NCBI GenBank assembly: GCA_910585405.1
Contig: CAJUDO010000002.1
Location: forward strand, 124,001-188,000
Origin: an uncultured Peptococcaceae bacterium
GTDB taxonomy: Bacteria; Bacillota; Peptococcia; Peptococcales; Peptococcaceae
DNA: 64,000 bases
Reading direction: 5' to 3'
Shown: piece after piece, positions 1-9,556 of the stretch
Position numbering within the stretch: position 1 is the first letter of the stretch
Layout: the number at the start of each line of letters is the position of its first letter
Position numbers and translations under genes: made by a program
Notes under the pieces: generated by a model
Told to the model about the DNA's origin: nothing
Databases searched by the model: none
Seen by the model: only the letters and a program-made list of their open reading frames with translations

Positions 1-2
1 TT

Positions 3-1013
3 ATAAAAGACGGCGAATTGGCTCGTCCGCTGCGGGAATTACTTATTGAAAAAGCGCAGCAGGGCGTGGAAGTGCGCATCCATTATGACGATATCGGCTC
101 TTGGCGATTGTATCTGAATCCAATGTTTATGCACGGTCTGCGCGCTGCCGGCGTGGAAGCCAAGACTTATGTACAGGCGCGTTTTCCCTATTTGCACCGC
201 AAATTGAACTACCGCAATCACCGCAAAATTTGTATCATTGACGGAAAAATCGGTTATATCGGCGGTTTGAATATCGGAGATGAATACGTCCACGGCAGCA
301 AAAAATTCGGCTATTGGCGGGATACCCACCTGCGCATTGAAGGACCTGCTGTATATGCGCTGCAAACAGTGTTCATCACGGACTGGCTGACATTAAGCGG
401 TAAAAGATTAATCAATGCCCGTTATTTTCCTGTGGTGGACACCACATTGGGCACAAGTATTGTACAGATTGCTGTTTCCGGTGCTGATTCTGAAAATCAA
501 ACTATCTATGAAGCCTATTTTTACGCGATCGCGCAGGCGCGTGAAACAATCTACATTGAGACACCTTATTTTGTGCCCGATGAAGCGCTTCTGACTGCAT
601 TAAAAACAGCATCTCTTTCCGGCGTAGACATTAAAATTATTTTCCCCAGCGTTGCAGACCATTTTATGGTGTATCATGCGTCCCAGTCTTATCTGGAGCA
701 AATCATGAACGTAGGGGCCGAGGTCTACTTTTACGATAAACAGCCGGGACCTTCCTTTATTCACTCTAAGCTTGTTTTGGTAGACCATGAGGTAGCATCG
801 GCAGGCACAGCCAATATGGATATTCGTAGTTTTATGATTAATTCTGAAATCAACGCCTTTATCTACGACAACAAGACAATCAATCAATTATATCAAATCT
901 TTGAACAGGATTTACAGGACTCACGCCGTGCCACGTCCGAGGAATTTTGCAACAAAAAATTGGGGCAGCGTATCGTGGAATCCTTCTGCCGGTTATTCTC
1001 ACCGTTGCTGTGA
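3..1013 (+). CDS. cls: Cardiolipin synthase, 5' end outside the window
   Basis: Membrane-associated phospholipase D superfamily enzyme that condenses phosphatidylglycerol into cardiolipin. Both HKD signatures are visible: HRKICIID near residue 67 of the visible part and HSKLVLVD near residue 248, each followed by the usual G-x-x-N segment. The N-terminal membrane part expected in the family is missing because the gene begins before the window; the frame is open to base 3, so the TTG at position 18 is not the true start. It ends in a typical family C-terminus. The next gene starts 100 bases downstream and looks independent. Confidence in the family is high. Confidence 0.93.
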   Translation: MKDGELARPLRELLIEKAQQGVEVRIHYDDIGSWRLYLNPMFMHGLRAAGVEAKTYVQARFPYLHRKLNYRNHRKICIIDGKIGYIGGLNIGDEYVHGSKKFGYWRDTHLRIEGPAVYALQTVFITDWLTLSGKRLINARYFPVVDTTLGTSIVQIAVSGADSENQTIYEAYFYAIAQARETIYIETPYFVPDEALLTALKTASLSGVDIKIIFPSVADHFMVYHASQSYLEQIMNVGAEVYFYDKQPGPSFIHSKLVLVDHEVASAGTANMDIRSFMINSEINAFIYDNKTINQLYQIFEQDLQDSRRATSEEFCNKKLGQRIVESFCRLFSPLL

Positions 1014-1113
1014 TATAGCATCCCCTTCTTAACACTCAAGGCAATAGGGGATTGAACGCTGGTTGTCTTTGTGTTATACTTTACGCCAAACTGGAATTTG
1101 TGAGGGAAAAAAT

Positions 1114-1611
1114 ATGCTTAGAATAAGACCATATAAAGCTTCGGATGCAGATACGATATTATCATGGTGTCAGGATGAAAAAACATTTTATCAATGGAGT
1201 GCAGGTATACTCGGCAATTATCCTATAACAAAAAATGAATTTTGTGCTGTGGAATCTCTAATGCCATTTACTGCATTTGACGAAACAGGAATTGTTGGCT
1301 TTTTTACACTAAGAAATCCTGGTGAATCACTGGATGAATTACGCTTTGGATTTGTTATTATAAATCCTCACAAAAGAGGAAAAGGCTATGGAAAAGCTAT
1401 GCTGCAGTTAGGTCTAAAATTTGTATTTGAGATATATGGCGCAAAGAAGGCATCGCTGGGTGTTTTTGAGAATAACCTTCCTGCGTATTACTGTTATAAA
1501 GCAGTCGGTTTTCGTGATGTAGTTCTTGATACAACAGAAAAATATTGTATTCTGGGTGAAGAATGGAACTGTAAAGAATTGATTTATGAAAATCGACAAA
1601 CGCTCTCTTGA
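1114..1611 (+). CDS. GNAT-family N-acetyltransferase
   Basis: A 165-residue single-domain acyl-CoA-dependent acetyltransferase; the substrate cannot be read from sequence. The acetyl-CoA pyrophosphate-binding loop of motif A is clear (NPHKRGKGYGKAM, about residues 87-99), followed by the motif B strand and a NLPAYYCYKAVGF segment typical of the fold's C-terminal half. The ATG at 1114 is preferred over an upstream in-frame start because GAGGGA lies at the right distance before it. It is followed by a strong hairpin terminator, so it is probably transcribed alone or with the preceding gene. Confidence 0.85.
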   Translation: MLRIRPYKASDADTILSWCQDEKTFYQWSAGILGNYPITKNEFCAVESLMPFTAFDETGIVGFFTLRNPGESLDELRFGFVIINPHKRGKGYGKAMLQLGLKFVFEIYGAKKASLGVFENNLPAYYCYKAVGFRDVVLDTTEKYCILGEEWNCKELIYENRQTLS

Positions 1612-1677
1612 TTGGAAATGTGGTAATGTTGCCGAAATAGTTGGTATTTGCTGTCATAGTTCATCCCCAACAAAGTT

Positions 1678-1717
1678 AAAGGCAAGGTGAACCGCAGCGG
1701 TTGACCTTGCCTTTTTT
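1678..1717 (+). terminator. Rho-independent terminator
   Basis: An 11-base stem (AAAGGCAAGGT pairing with ACCTTGCC and T residues) with an inner GAACCGC/GCGGTT pairing, followed by six T. It ends the GNAT transcript and faces the convergent small gene at 1783-2025. Confidence 0.8.
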
Positions 1718-1782
1718 ATACGATGTAACCCACTAAACGCCTGCAAAGAAACTATTTGCGGAATCGGACGATAAACTGGAAG

Positions 1783-2025
1783 TTAATGATTAAGTTCCTT
1801 GCCGCAATAAGGACAATACTCCCCTCTGCTTCTATCAAGGTATCTTCCACAATACGAGCATCTATAGCAAGCAATACGAAAAATAATATCCCCAATTAAT
1901 AATGTAATTCCTATGATTGCCAAAGGTTTTATTTCAGAAAGTGCGCCGATTGCCCCTAAAACTGCTCCGATAGCAAGAATGAGTAAAAAATATAGATTTA
2001 CTTGTTTAGGCGATATTTTTTTCAT
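1783..2025 (-). CDS. Small membrane protein with a C-terminal zinc ribbon
   Basis: An 80-residue protein with two hydrophobic segments (about residues 10-30 and 32-52), then two CxxC pairs (CSYC and CPYC) spaced like a zinc ribbon that would face the cytoplasm or the membrane surface. Its function is unknown; this arrangement is common among small uncharacterised Bacillota proteins. A GGAGG-type site precedes the ATG at 2025. No functional partner is apparent next to it. Confidence 0.65.
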   Translation of the reverse strand: MKKISPKQVNLYFLLILAIGAVLGAIGALSEIKPLAIIGITLLIGDIIFRIACYRCSYCGRYLDRSRGEYCPYCGKELNH

Positions 2026-2178
2026 AATCAGTCCTCCCCCAATTTATATTTGCCGATAAGAACATTATAATGCAGCACTCACTGAAAAACAATTGCTTCT
2101 TCGTGGATGCTGCATTATGAAAAATCTCCTATTTAAATATCTCCAGTCTTTTTCACATCAATTTCATTGATGATTAGT

Positions 2179-3120
2179 TCACTCACATTCGGTTTTCTTT
2201 TTATCATTATGTTTTAGAAAAGACTTTTGCGCGCCCTGTATGATGGTGTCATTGGGCTTGATTGCGCCAAACAGCAAAGGAGAATTCTTGTCATGGTATT
2301 TGTAGTTTTCAAATGCTTTCTGCGGGTTTTTATTTGCATAGCAGTATTTACAGCCATTCATACAGGTATCGTAGGCCCCTATATCCCGATTCTCAATACA
2401 TTGGCACCCCTCCCGTGCACCTTTATGCTTTAAGTTTTTGAAAACAATCCCGTTGGCATTGCCCAAAATATCAAGGGTTATACAGCCGGAAGGATAGATA
2501 TGATAGCGAGAAAAATCTCCGTTTTTTCCGCAGGTCTGAATGTGCATGCCATATTTTTGAGCGATGGCGCCCAATCCCTGTGCCAGTGTGTCCATGTCCT
2601 GTTCGCACAAGGGAATAATCTCTGGCATATTACATTGCACTTTTTTGTACATTTCTACAAAGTTGAAAACACAGCGGTCAATATAAGGGGCTAATACTTT
2701 GGTCATACGTTCAAAAGTTTCCAGATGCCGCTCAATAGTATATTCTTTTGTCAACAAAATAGGGTCGTATCTCCAGGCGACACGCTGCTTTCCTACCATT
2801 TCCGATAATTTTATCAAAGTTTTCATGCTTTCCTCTATGCTCGGAACGCCCGGCTCAATATCCTTTCCGCAAGCGGTAATCGTATAATGAAAATAGGTAT
2901 GGAACCGGTCTGTAATCTCGTGCAGGCGCGTCAGAATAGGTTTGTAATTCTTTGAGCAAAAAACGACGCAGTCCACCATGTCTGGATTCAATTCATAACG
3001 CATTACTTTGTTTGGAAATAACGGATTGCGTGATAGTACATAGCCTTCTGAAAAGCGGTTCAAAAGCCATTCCGTATAATACTGAACGGTGTCTGTCCGA
3101 GCCCCTGTGTTAATGATCAT
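2179..3120 (-). CDS. DUF1848 family protein
   Basis: A 313-residue protein that I recognise as DUF1848, a family of unknown biochemical function. It has the expected N-terminal segment (INTGARTDT) and a long barrel-like middle. Its C-terminal cysteine cluster includes CQC, IGAYDTC and GCKYCYAN, which suggests a bound metal or iron-sulfur cluster. It is not a canonical radical-SAM protein, as no CxxxCxxC is seen. GGAGG lies seven bases before the ATG. The neighbours give no pathway hint, and a monocistronic unit is likely. Confidence 0.85.
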   Translation of the reverse strand: MIINTGARTDTVQYYTEWLLNRFSEGYVLSRNPLFPNKVMRYELNPDMVDCVVFCSKNYKPILTRLHEITDRFHTYFHYTITACGKDIEPGVPSIEESMKTLIKLSEMVGKQRVAWRYDPILLTKEYTIERHLETFERMTKVLAPYIDRCVFNFVEMYKKVQCNMPEIIPLCEQDMDTLAQGLGAIAQKYGMHIQTCGKNGDFSRYHIYPSGCITLDILGNANGIVFKNLKHKGAREGCQCIENRDIGAYDTCMNGCKYCYANKNPQKAFENYKYHDKNSPLLFGAIKPNDTIIQGAQKSFLKHNDKKKTECE

Positions 3121-3363
3121 ATTTCTGCCTCCATTCTACTGTTTCCCGACATTTCATCATGCGCTTTCCTACTTGATTTTATCACATACAATTTTTACAA
3201 TAAAGCTACTCACTATGTAGGAACATTTTTATTTTCTGCATAAAATGAAAAATGACATACAATGAACAAATCTCTCACATAGCATTTTTTGCACCATTCA
3301 CCGAACATAAGTTATAATTACGACATTATTTCCTTATAAACACAATCTTTTTTCTACTGTTTT

Positions 3364-4167
3364 TTACAGCAGAATCGCATCCAAGTCATCGGGCACATAA
3401 ATTCCACCAGAAAAATATTGCCGCGCTTCTGCGGTATAAGCTTCTTTGCGCAATGGCAATTGATGATCCTCGGTGTGATGCAAAATAAGATTCTGCACGC
3501 CCAACTGCGCCGCGCAGCAAGCAGCATCTTTTACAGTGCTGTGCTGAATGCGATGAGGATGAAACTGCTCCTCCTGACTCTCCAGACACAACGCTTCGTG
3601 CATCAAATAATGCGCGTCTGCTGCATAGGGCGCACATTCCTCCCGATAAGGCTCATCCCCTAAATATACCAGAGATTTTCCGTTTTGCAGCGTCACTTTT
3701 ACCCCATACTGCATCGTTTTCTTGCTGTGGGTGTCAAAAAATACAGTATGTCTTCCTAAAATATCAAAAGCCAGACCATCGTGCAAATCGTGAAAAATAA
3801 TTTTCTCACCAAACAACAGCAATAAACGCGGCGGCAGCATAAACCGGCACATTTGTAGCAGTCCTTCGGCAATATCCTTGTGGCAGTACAAATGCAGCTC
3901 ACCCTGATATGAGCCCCGCTCCATACTATGCCCAATAAAACGAATCATCCATACTGCACCCATCACATGGTCCGTATGACAATGAGACAAAAAGATATGA
4001 TGTATCTGCTCTACACCAATTCCGGCACGTTCCAAATTGGTAAGCACACCGCTGCCGCCCCCGGTATCTATCATAAAATACTCCGGCCCGCAGGATAATG
4101 CAAAACATGTTGTATAACATTTTGTAGCCACGGCATATCCTGTGCCCAATGCTGTAAGCTGTTCCAA
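3364..4167 (-). CDS. Metallo-beta-lactamase fold hydrolase, RNase Z-like
   Basis: A 267-residue MBL-fold protein. The metal-binding motif SHCHTDH is present (about residues 62-68), with a later LGDEP segment and the terminal histidine region LILHHTED, in the order of the RNase Z/arylsulfatase-like branch. Human or bacterial tRNase Z features such as the exosite arm are not obvious, so the substrate is uncertain. The TTG at 4167 is chosen because GGGAGG lies eight bases upstream; the in-frame TTG at 4203 has no ribosome-binding site. It lies downstream of and codirectional with the MFS exporter. Confidence 0.8.
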   Translation of the reverse strand: MEQLTALGTGYAVATKCYTTCFALSCGPEYFMIDTGGGSGVLTNLERAGIGVEQIHHIFLSHCHTDHVMGAVWMIRFIGHSMERGSYQGELHLYCHKDIAEGLLQMCRFMLPPRLLLLFGEKIIFHDLHDGLAFDILGRHTVFFDTHSKKTMQYGVKVTLQNGKSLVYLGDEPYREECAPYAADAHYLMHEALCLESQEEQFHPHRIQHSTVKDAACCAAQLGVQNLILHHTEDHQLPLRKEAYTAEARQYFSGGIYVPDDLDAILL

Positions 4168-4244
4168 AAAAATTCCTCCCAACCGCAAATTTTTATAAAG
4201 CAATCTTCAAGATACGATACCCGTTCTGCTTCTCGCAAATCGTT

Positions 4245-5459
4245 TTACTTCACACCACGACAGGGAACCGATGAGCGCATTAGTAGAAGCCATCCTAGAA
4301 TACTAACGATGCCTGTCAGACAGATCATAATTCCCAGACCAGCCACAATATTGCCCCACATCGCAGCACACATCATCCCTATGCTTCCCAGAACGGTTGC
4401 CACACCATTAATCAGCGAAGACGCCGAACCTGTATCTCCACTTTGCTGGTCCAACATAATGTTGGTGCCAAAGGGACGAGTAATGGTGCCTGCTAAAGAG
4501 AAAGGGGCAAAACCCAGCCAGAACAGAAATGGCGCATTACCGCCCAACACTACAATAAAAATACCGCAAACGGCATACAGAGCAAAACAAGTCAAGGCAA
4601 ACTTTTTCTTGTCAAACCCAGTCATAAAACGCACATACAGCATCGGCCCAATCATAGACAGCGCTGCATTGGCTGCAAAGAAATAACTGTACAGTTGTTC
4701 AGACAACCCAAACACATCTACATAAATATAAGAAGACATCGCGATGTATCCCATAAAAGCCAAATTGTACAAAGAGAAAATAATACAGGGAACCAAGAAG
4801 CCAATATTTTTGCCCACTGCAACCAGTCTGCCCAGAGAGCCTAAAACCGTTCCTTCATAGCGTTCTTCATCAGACAATGTTTCCTGATATAAAAAGGCCA
4901 ATAATAAACAAAGTAATCCCACTACTGTTAATACAATAAAGGAACCCCGCCAGTCAGTAAACTGCAGCAAAATGGCCCCCAAAACCGGTGCAATCATTGG
5001 TGCCAACCCAGCAACAGACTGTACGATAGCTAAAATCGTTTCCCGCTGCTTGCCAGAAAAACAGTCTTTAATCAATGCCATGGAAACCGCAGTGATAGCG
5101 CCCGCGCCAATACCCTGCACAATGCGAGCGGCAATCAACATATATACATTAAGTGAGGCAGCACACGCTGCGCTGGCAAATACATAAAAGATTGTGCCGA
5201 TGAGCAGAATTTTTTTTCGGCCGTATTTATCACTCATAGGACCCCAAAACAGTGTCCCTACTGCATAGAAAAAAAAGAAGCTAACTAACGTTAAATTGGT
5301 CAGAGCGCTAGATACATGAAAATATGTACTCATCGTTGGCAACGCTGGTAAATACAAATCGGTGGAAAGAGGAATAAACATATTCATCAGTGTGATAAAT
5401 AAAACCAGTCCCTTCATTCCCAAAAATTTCTGTTTTGCAATATTTTGTTTTGTGTCCAT
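4245..5459 (-). CDS. MFS multidrug exporter, Bcr/CflA type
   Basis: A 404-residue inner-membrane transporter with about twelve hydrophobic segments. It has the Bcr/CflA hallmarks: STDLYLPALPTM in the first periplasmic loop, the motif-A loop GPMSDKYGRKK between helices 2 and 3, and the RIVQGIGAGA helix. The family is a proton-driven exporter of drugs or small metabolites. The ATG at 5459 is preferred to the GTG at 5471, which overlaps the AGGAG site. No regulator is adjacent. Confidence 0.87.
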   Translation of the reverse strand: MDTKQNIAKQKFLGMKGLVLFITLMNMFIPLSTDLYLPALPTMSTYFHVSSALTNLTLVSFFFFYAVGTLFWGPMSDKYGRKKILLIGTIFYVFASAACAASLNVYMLIAARIVQGIGAGAITAVSMALIKDCFSGKQRETILAIVQSVAGLAPMIAPVLGAILLQFTDWRGSFIVLTVVGLLCLLLAFLYQETLSDEERYEGTVLGSLGRLVAVGKNIGFLVPCIIFSLYNLAFMGYIAMSSYIYVDVFGLSEQLYSYFFAANAALSMIGPMLYVRFMTGFDKKKFALTCFALYAVCGIFIVVLGGNAPFLFWLGFAPFSLAGTITRPFGTNIMLDQQSGDTGSASSLINGVATVLGSIGMMCAAMWGNIVAGLGIMICLTGIVSILGWLLLMRSSVPCRGVK

Positions 5460-5642
5460 TAAAAATAACACTCCTTTCCAAAATTTTTAGTATTTCGTAA
5501 TGTTTCATTTTTACAATTTATTTTAACATGTTTTTCTGCAAAATACCGCATATTGTGAAAATAAAAACGGGCTGCCGCAAAAAATCCATACGACAGCCGT
5601 CATTCTATTGTAGCTACTAGGCAGTAGCCTTAAACTTTTTCA

Positions 5643-7091
5643 TTATAGTGGAGAAAATTCTCCATCATCTTCGGTTACACAAGCATCCATTTTGGTGTTA
5701 AACCCAAATGCTTCTTCTACTACTGTTTCATTGGCAATCATACCTTCAGCAGCGCCAGGGACACGGAATGTTTTATTGTTCAGCTGAACAACTGGCACTT
5801 CTTCTGGAATAGGCAACTGTGGTACATAACTGTACGGATAACGGTATGCACGATATACAAAAGGAGCTGGATTGTCAAATGGCGCATAATATTCCCAAAC
5901 AATTTCTTTGTCTGCTGTTACTTCAAACATACGGCAGCAGCAGCCTTCAGTAATCAGGGTATTGCCATTCGGCAAGCGCTGTGCAGAACTAATCAGCTGG
6001 CTGTAGAATTTGGTATTCGATACCAGATTCATCATACCCTCACCGCCAATCAGATGTCCAGTGTATTCCCAAACAACTTTCAAAGTGACAGGGTCAATTT
6101 CAATCACTCTGGAATAATCACGTTTGTCTGTTTTGCTGCCGTCTTTACTCATACGGTCCGGCAATCCATAACCAGCCCAACCACCGTTATCAAACATTAA
6201 AATATTACCTTCGCCTGGCAGCCCTTTCGGAATCATATGGCAATGATGTTGGCCGATAATCTGACCGATGGCGCGCAATTCTTTGCTTACGGTGAAGTCT
6301 GGTCCAATTTTCCAAACAATTTTCCCTGTTTCTTTACTGATGATTGCCATGATGTTTGCTTCACGCGCATCCCAGATAATATTATCTGGATGGAAGCGTT
6401 CATCTCCGTCATCATACCAACGGTTTGGACCCAATACGCTCATGGAGTTGATGTGCATCCAGTCAGCCTGACCACCGCCGTTAGGATGGTTGTTAGGATT
6501 GCGGAACAGAACATTTTTCGCTGCTTCAGAAAACCCTAATTCGCTGAAATGCTGGCTTACATGCCATTCCCAAACAATATTGCCTTCCCAGTCCACTTCT
6601 ACAAATACATCATCCAACAAACGCTTGTCTGAAATACGTTTGTTGTAAATATCTTCATGACAGAGAATCAACGTGTTGCCGCTGTCTGTTTTGCACTCCA
6701 TGCCCGGTACATAATACCCAACAGGATTGCCCTCACGCTGATAGTCATGATGCTGACGAGCCATCCATTGTTCTTCATGCCCTTCATCTTTTATCAATTC
6801 TTTTTTGTTGAATTTCCATACAACCTTGCCATCCCAGTCAATCTGCACCACATCAGTCTGGTCCTGATAAGCAAATTTAGAGTCGCGGGCACCTAAAGAG
6901 CCCATTACATAACCACCAGGCAGCAATTTGTTGGGGAAGCCCTGCAAATCACGCCATGTCTTTACGACATTGCCGTTCATATCAATCAAAACAGCTCCGA
7001 TGCCGTTGATTGGCATTAACGTATAACCGCTCCATGCCTTTTCTGGATTATAAATTGTTGTTCCCATAGGATATACGCTTGGTGTTCCCAT
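5643..7091 (-). CDS. Arylsulfotransferase (ASST) family protein 1
   Basis: A 482-residue protein of the PAPS-independent aryl-sulfate sulfotransferase family, which moves sulfate from one phenolic ester to another phenol through a sulfated histidine. Propeller-type repeats with DxxGNVVKTW and GNILMFDNGG motifs are visible. The conserved histidine segments DWMHINS and GQHHCHMIP fit the active site. No signal peptide is seen, unlike the periplasmic E. coli enzyme. AGGAGG lies eight bases before the ATG. It follows a paralogue on the same strand, from which it is separated by a large palindrome. The substrate is unknown. Confidence 0.85.
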   Translation of the reverse strand: MGTPSVYPMGTTIYNPEKAWSGYTLMPINGIGAVLIDMNGNVVKTWRDLQGFPNKLLPGGYVMGSLGARDSKFAYQDQTDVVQIDWDGKVVWKFNKKELIKDEGHEEQWMARQHHDYQREGNPVGYYVPGMECKTDSGNTLILCHEDIYNKRISDKRLLDDVFVEVDWEGNIVWEWHVSQHFSELGFSEAAKNVLFRNPNNHPNGGGQADWMHINSMSVLGPNRWYDDGDERFHPDNIIWDAREANIMAIISKETGKIVWKIGPDFTVSKELRAIGQIIGQHHCHMIPKGLPGEGNILMFDNGGWAGYGLPDRMSKDGSKTDKRDYSRVIEIDPVTLKVVWEYTGHLIGGEGMMNLVSNTKFYSQLISSAQRLPNGNTLITEGCCCRMFEVTADKEIVWEYYAPFDNPAPFVYRAYRYPYSYVPQLPIPEEVPVVQLNNKTFRVPGAAEGMIANETVVEEAFGFNTKMDACVTEDDGEFSPL

Positions 7092-7200
7092 TTGTCATTC
7101 CTCCTAAAAAATTAAGAATATTTTTGTCGTTGCCTATTGAGATTTGCCGTTCTGCGGCGGCTTTGCAAACGGAAAATTTAACAAGTCACGGTAACATTGA

Positions 7201-7303
7201 TAAATTTTCGTAGAGCAAGGCGGCTTGCAAATTTGCGCAGCGTGGCGTACTCAAGGTACGCGAGCAAACAAATTTGCAAACAACGCCGCTATACGGAAAT
7301 TTA
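7201..7303. repeat. Long nested palindrome between the two ASST genes
   Basis: An imperfect inverted repeat about 35 bases per arm. The inner part contains a perfect 11-base stem (TTGCAAATTTG at 7225-7235 with its complement at 7269-7279) and a terminal GCGTAC/GTACGC hairpin with loop TCAAG. The right arm ends exactly in the stop codon of the upstream ASST gene. It has no T-run and is more GC-rich than its surroundings, so it looks like a REP-type element or an mRNA-processing hairpin rather than a simple terminator. Confidence 0.8.
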
Positions 7304-9226
7304 GCATGTTACAACAACGCCGGTTTCGTAGATTTTATAGCTGTCTTCCCCAACTTGCACCAGCACTTTCACCTGATACTTGCCAGATAAACCGGTTTTA
7401 TTGATGAAAGTATCTACTTCACGGCTATCTGCCTTCTGGAAAGTACCTACGCACATTGCTTGGAAGTGTTGCGGAACAGTGTTGATCTCATAGCGTGTGA
7501 TTTCGCCTGCTTCATTCACCAGCAACACCTGATCAATGGTATTTTCTTCGAAGAAACCGTTAACCAAGATACGGTCGTCTTCTTCCACGATTTTTGCTTT
7601 GAATTCTGCCGGCAGCAATTCGCCTGTTTCTTCTGCTCTTACTTTCATTTTAGTCGCTTTGGTTTCAATCAAACCACCCAGTACAACGCCTTTGCCCAGC
7701 TCAATGGTTTCTCCTGCATAGTACAATGGCAGTTTTTCCGCACGATAGAGATTAGCCGGTACGTGCAGCTCCAGCTTCAACTCATCATCCACCAATTCAG
7801 TAGTGATAGAGTTAAAAGTATAGGTATGTTCTTTGCTCTTTACAGGGTCCATGGCATCCATAACTGCAAAACCATCACATGTCTTGCCATCTTCATAGCC
7901 AATACCGCCGGAGTGTACCATGTAATGTCCCTCATTATAATATTCTACATTGCAGATATATGGGGAGAAGAATTCGGCACCCCGTTCTTTCCCGTACTGC
8001 CAAATTTGTTCAATCTCCATTTTTTCAGTGTTGATTCTATACCGTACGCCGCGGGAGAAGTTTTCATGGTTTGGAATCCGTTTTTCTGGATTTTTGGAAC
8101 GGAAATGTCCGTTGTCAAACAGCATAATATCTCCGTCAGGCAATACCACACAAGCATGCTGTTCATACTGCCAGTCGAATTTGCTCAAATCTCCTACCGG
8201 TTTGAAGAAATATTTCTGCATATCTTCCGGCCACATTTCCGGATCCCCTAAAATCCAATTCAGTTTGCATTTTCCGTTTTCATCCAGCTCATAATCCAAA
8301 TTAATCACTGCATCCTGATGACGGCCGGATAAGGTAATGGTATTGGTTTTTTTATCATACCAAACAGCGTTGTTATGGAACCAGTCATGAGCGTCCTGAC
8401 TGCCGGAACCTGCTGTCGGATACTGTGGCAATACATCTTTGTAATCCCATTTGCGCAGTACTTCACCCGTGTTTTTATCTAACAGTACGCACACATCCTC
8501 TACTGTACCGGAATACATGTCAAAGGTAAGCATCAAAATGTTGCCGTCCTCCATCACAAACTGGTCATGATGGTAGCCACCGATTGGGCTCTGATATTCT
8601 TTGAATACTTTGCCACTGAAGGCCATTTCATAAATCCCTGTGGTAAAGTATGGCATTTTTACCAAACGCTCTGTACCAATCAGGATATGACCATTGGGCA
8701 TCCGTTTCAAATCAAAGGCAAAGTTTACGCTGGCATACCAACGCAAATCCCCTCTATAGTCAAAGCCAACAGGCATGGAACGCATTGCGGCAGTCAGGAA
8801 AATCAGATTGTCCCCCAAATATTCTTTGGTGGTTTCCATCTTCGTAGCCAGCGGCACGTCTGCCATCAACGGCTCGGTCTGAATTTTAACAGTGCTTTTT
8901 TCGCCATTAGCCAAAACGATTTCTACTGTGTTTTCATAATTTGCATACAAACCGTAAATCGGCAGAATATGTTTTTTGGTTGCTGGGAAGGTGTGGCTGA
9001 TATTACCAGCTGTTTCTTTTCCCAAAACAGTGACAGTTGCTTCACTAGCTGCTGGTGTCTCAAATAAAATCACTGCAGTCAGCGGACAAAATTCATAAGG
9101 ATTCAATTTTACCAAAGGGTTGGTTAATGTGTAATGTCCTGCTTCAAATTCAGCTAAAAAAGCCTGCTCTGCTGCATACTGCCGTTCTACAATGTGAGGC
9201 AGTTTTTCATACGTGATTGTTTCCAT
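7301..9226 (-). CDS. Arylsulfotransferase (ASST) family protein 2, with N-terminal domain
   Basis: A 641-residue ASST with the family's extra N-terminal beta domain (about residues 1-130) ahead of the propeller. Active-site signatures are present: AHDWFHNNAVWY, SGRHQDAV, and QHACVVLPDGDIMLFDNG, the last resembling the segment around the sulfated histidine of characterised ASSTs. No signal peptide is seen. The ATG at 9226 has AAGGAG upstream; an 18-codon upstream extension is not credible. It is divergent from a LysR regulator, which probably controls it and the second ASST. Confidence 0.88.
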   Translation of the reverse strand: METITYEKLPHIVERQYAAEQAFLAEFEAGHYTLTNPLVKLNPYEFCPLTAVILFETPAASEATVTVLGKETAGNISHTFPATKKHILPIYGLYANYENTVEIVLANGEKSTVKIQTEPLMADVPLATKMETTKEYLGDNLIFLTAAMRSMPVGFDYRGDLRWYASVNFAFDLKRMPNGHILIGTERLVKMPYFTTGIYEMAFSGKVFKEYQSPIGGYHHDQFVMEDGNILMLTFDMYSGTVEDVCVLLDKNTGEVLRKWDYKDVLPQYPTAGSGSQDAHDWFHNNAVWYDKKTNTITLSGRHQDAVINLDYELDENGKCKLNWILGDPEMWPEDMQKYFFKPVGDLSKFDWQYEQHACVVLPDGDIMLFDNGHFRSKNPEKRIPNHENFSRGVRYRINTEKMEIEQIWQYGKERGAEFFSPYICNVEYYNEGHYMVHSGGIGYEDGKTCDGFAVMDAMDPVKSKEHTYTFNSITTELVDDELKLELHVPANLYRAEKLPLYYAGETIELGKGVVLGGLIETKATKMKVRAEETGELLPAEFKAKIVEEDDRILVNGFFEENTIDQVLLVNEAGEITRYEINTVPQHFQAMCVGTFQKADSREVDTFINKTGLSGKYQVKVLVQVGEDSYKIYETGVVVTC

Positions 9227-9281
9227 AAAAATCGCTCCTTTGTAAAAATTATACTGAACTATTATTAACAGACAAGGCAAA

Positions 9282-9322
9282 AGAAATATTTATCTTTAGA
9301 GTTAGAGCTTATAAATATTTCT
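9282..9322. promoter_or_regulatory. Inverted repeat, candidate LysR operator
   Basis: A perfect 11-base inverted repeat (AGAAATATTTA / TAAATATTTCT) with a 19-base spacer lies in the 330-base gap between the divergent ASST and LysR genes. A TATAAT hexamer follows at 9332-9337 in the direction of the regulator. The position suits autoregulation plus control of the sulfotransferases. The assignment is an inference. Confidence 0.5.
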
Positions 9323-9556
9323 ATTTCTAAGTATAATTATATCCATCCTTTGGCTTTTGCCAATTTCCAAATCCTTATACCCCCCATTGTTGCCGTCAAT
9401 ATATCCTCTGCTACACCCTTCTGCAATTATATTTTGGCAATTGTAATTTTTTCATTTCACCGATATAATATATTTATACTGGTGACAATACTTGTCTGCT
9501 CTCTACGCTATTTTCTTTATGAAAGTACAGTTGTAAAAAGGAGGTATGCAAACCTT

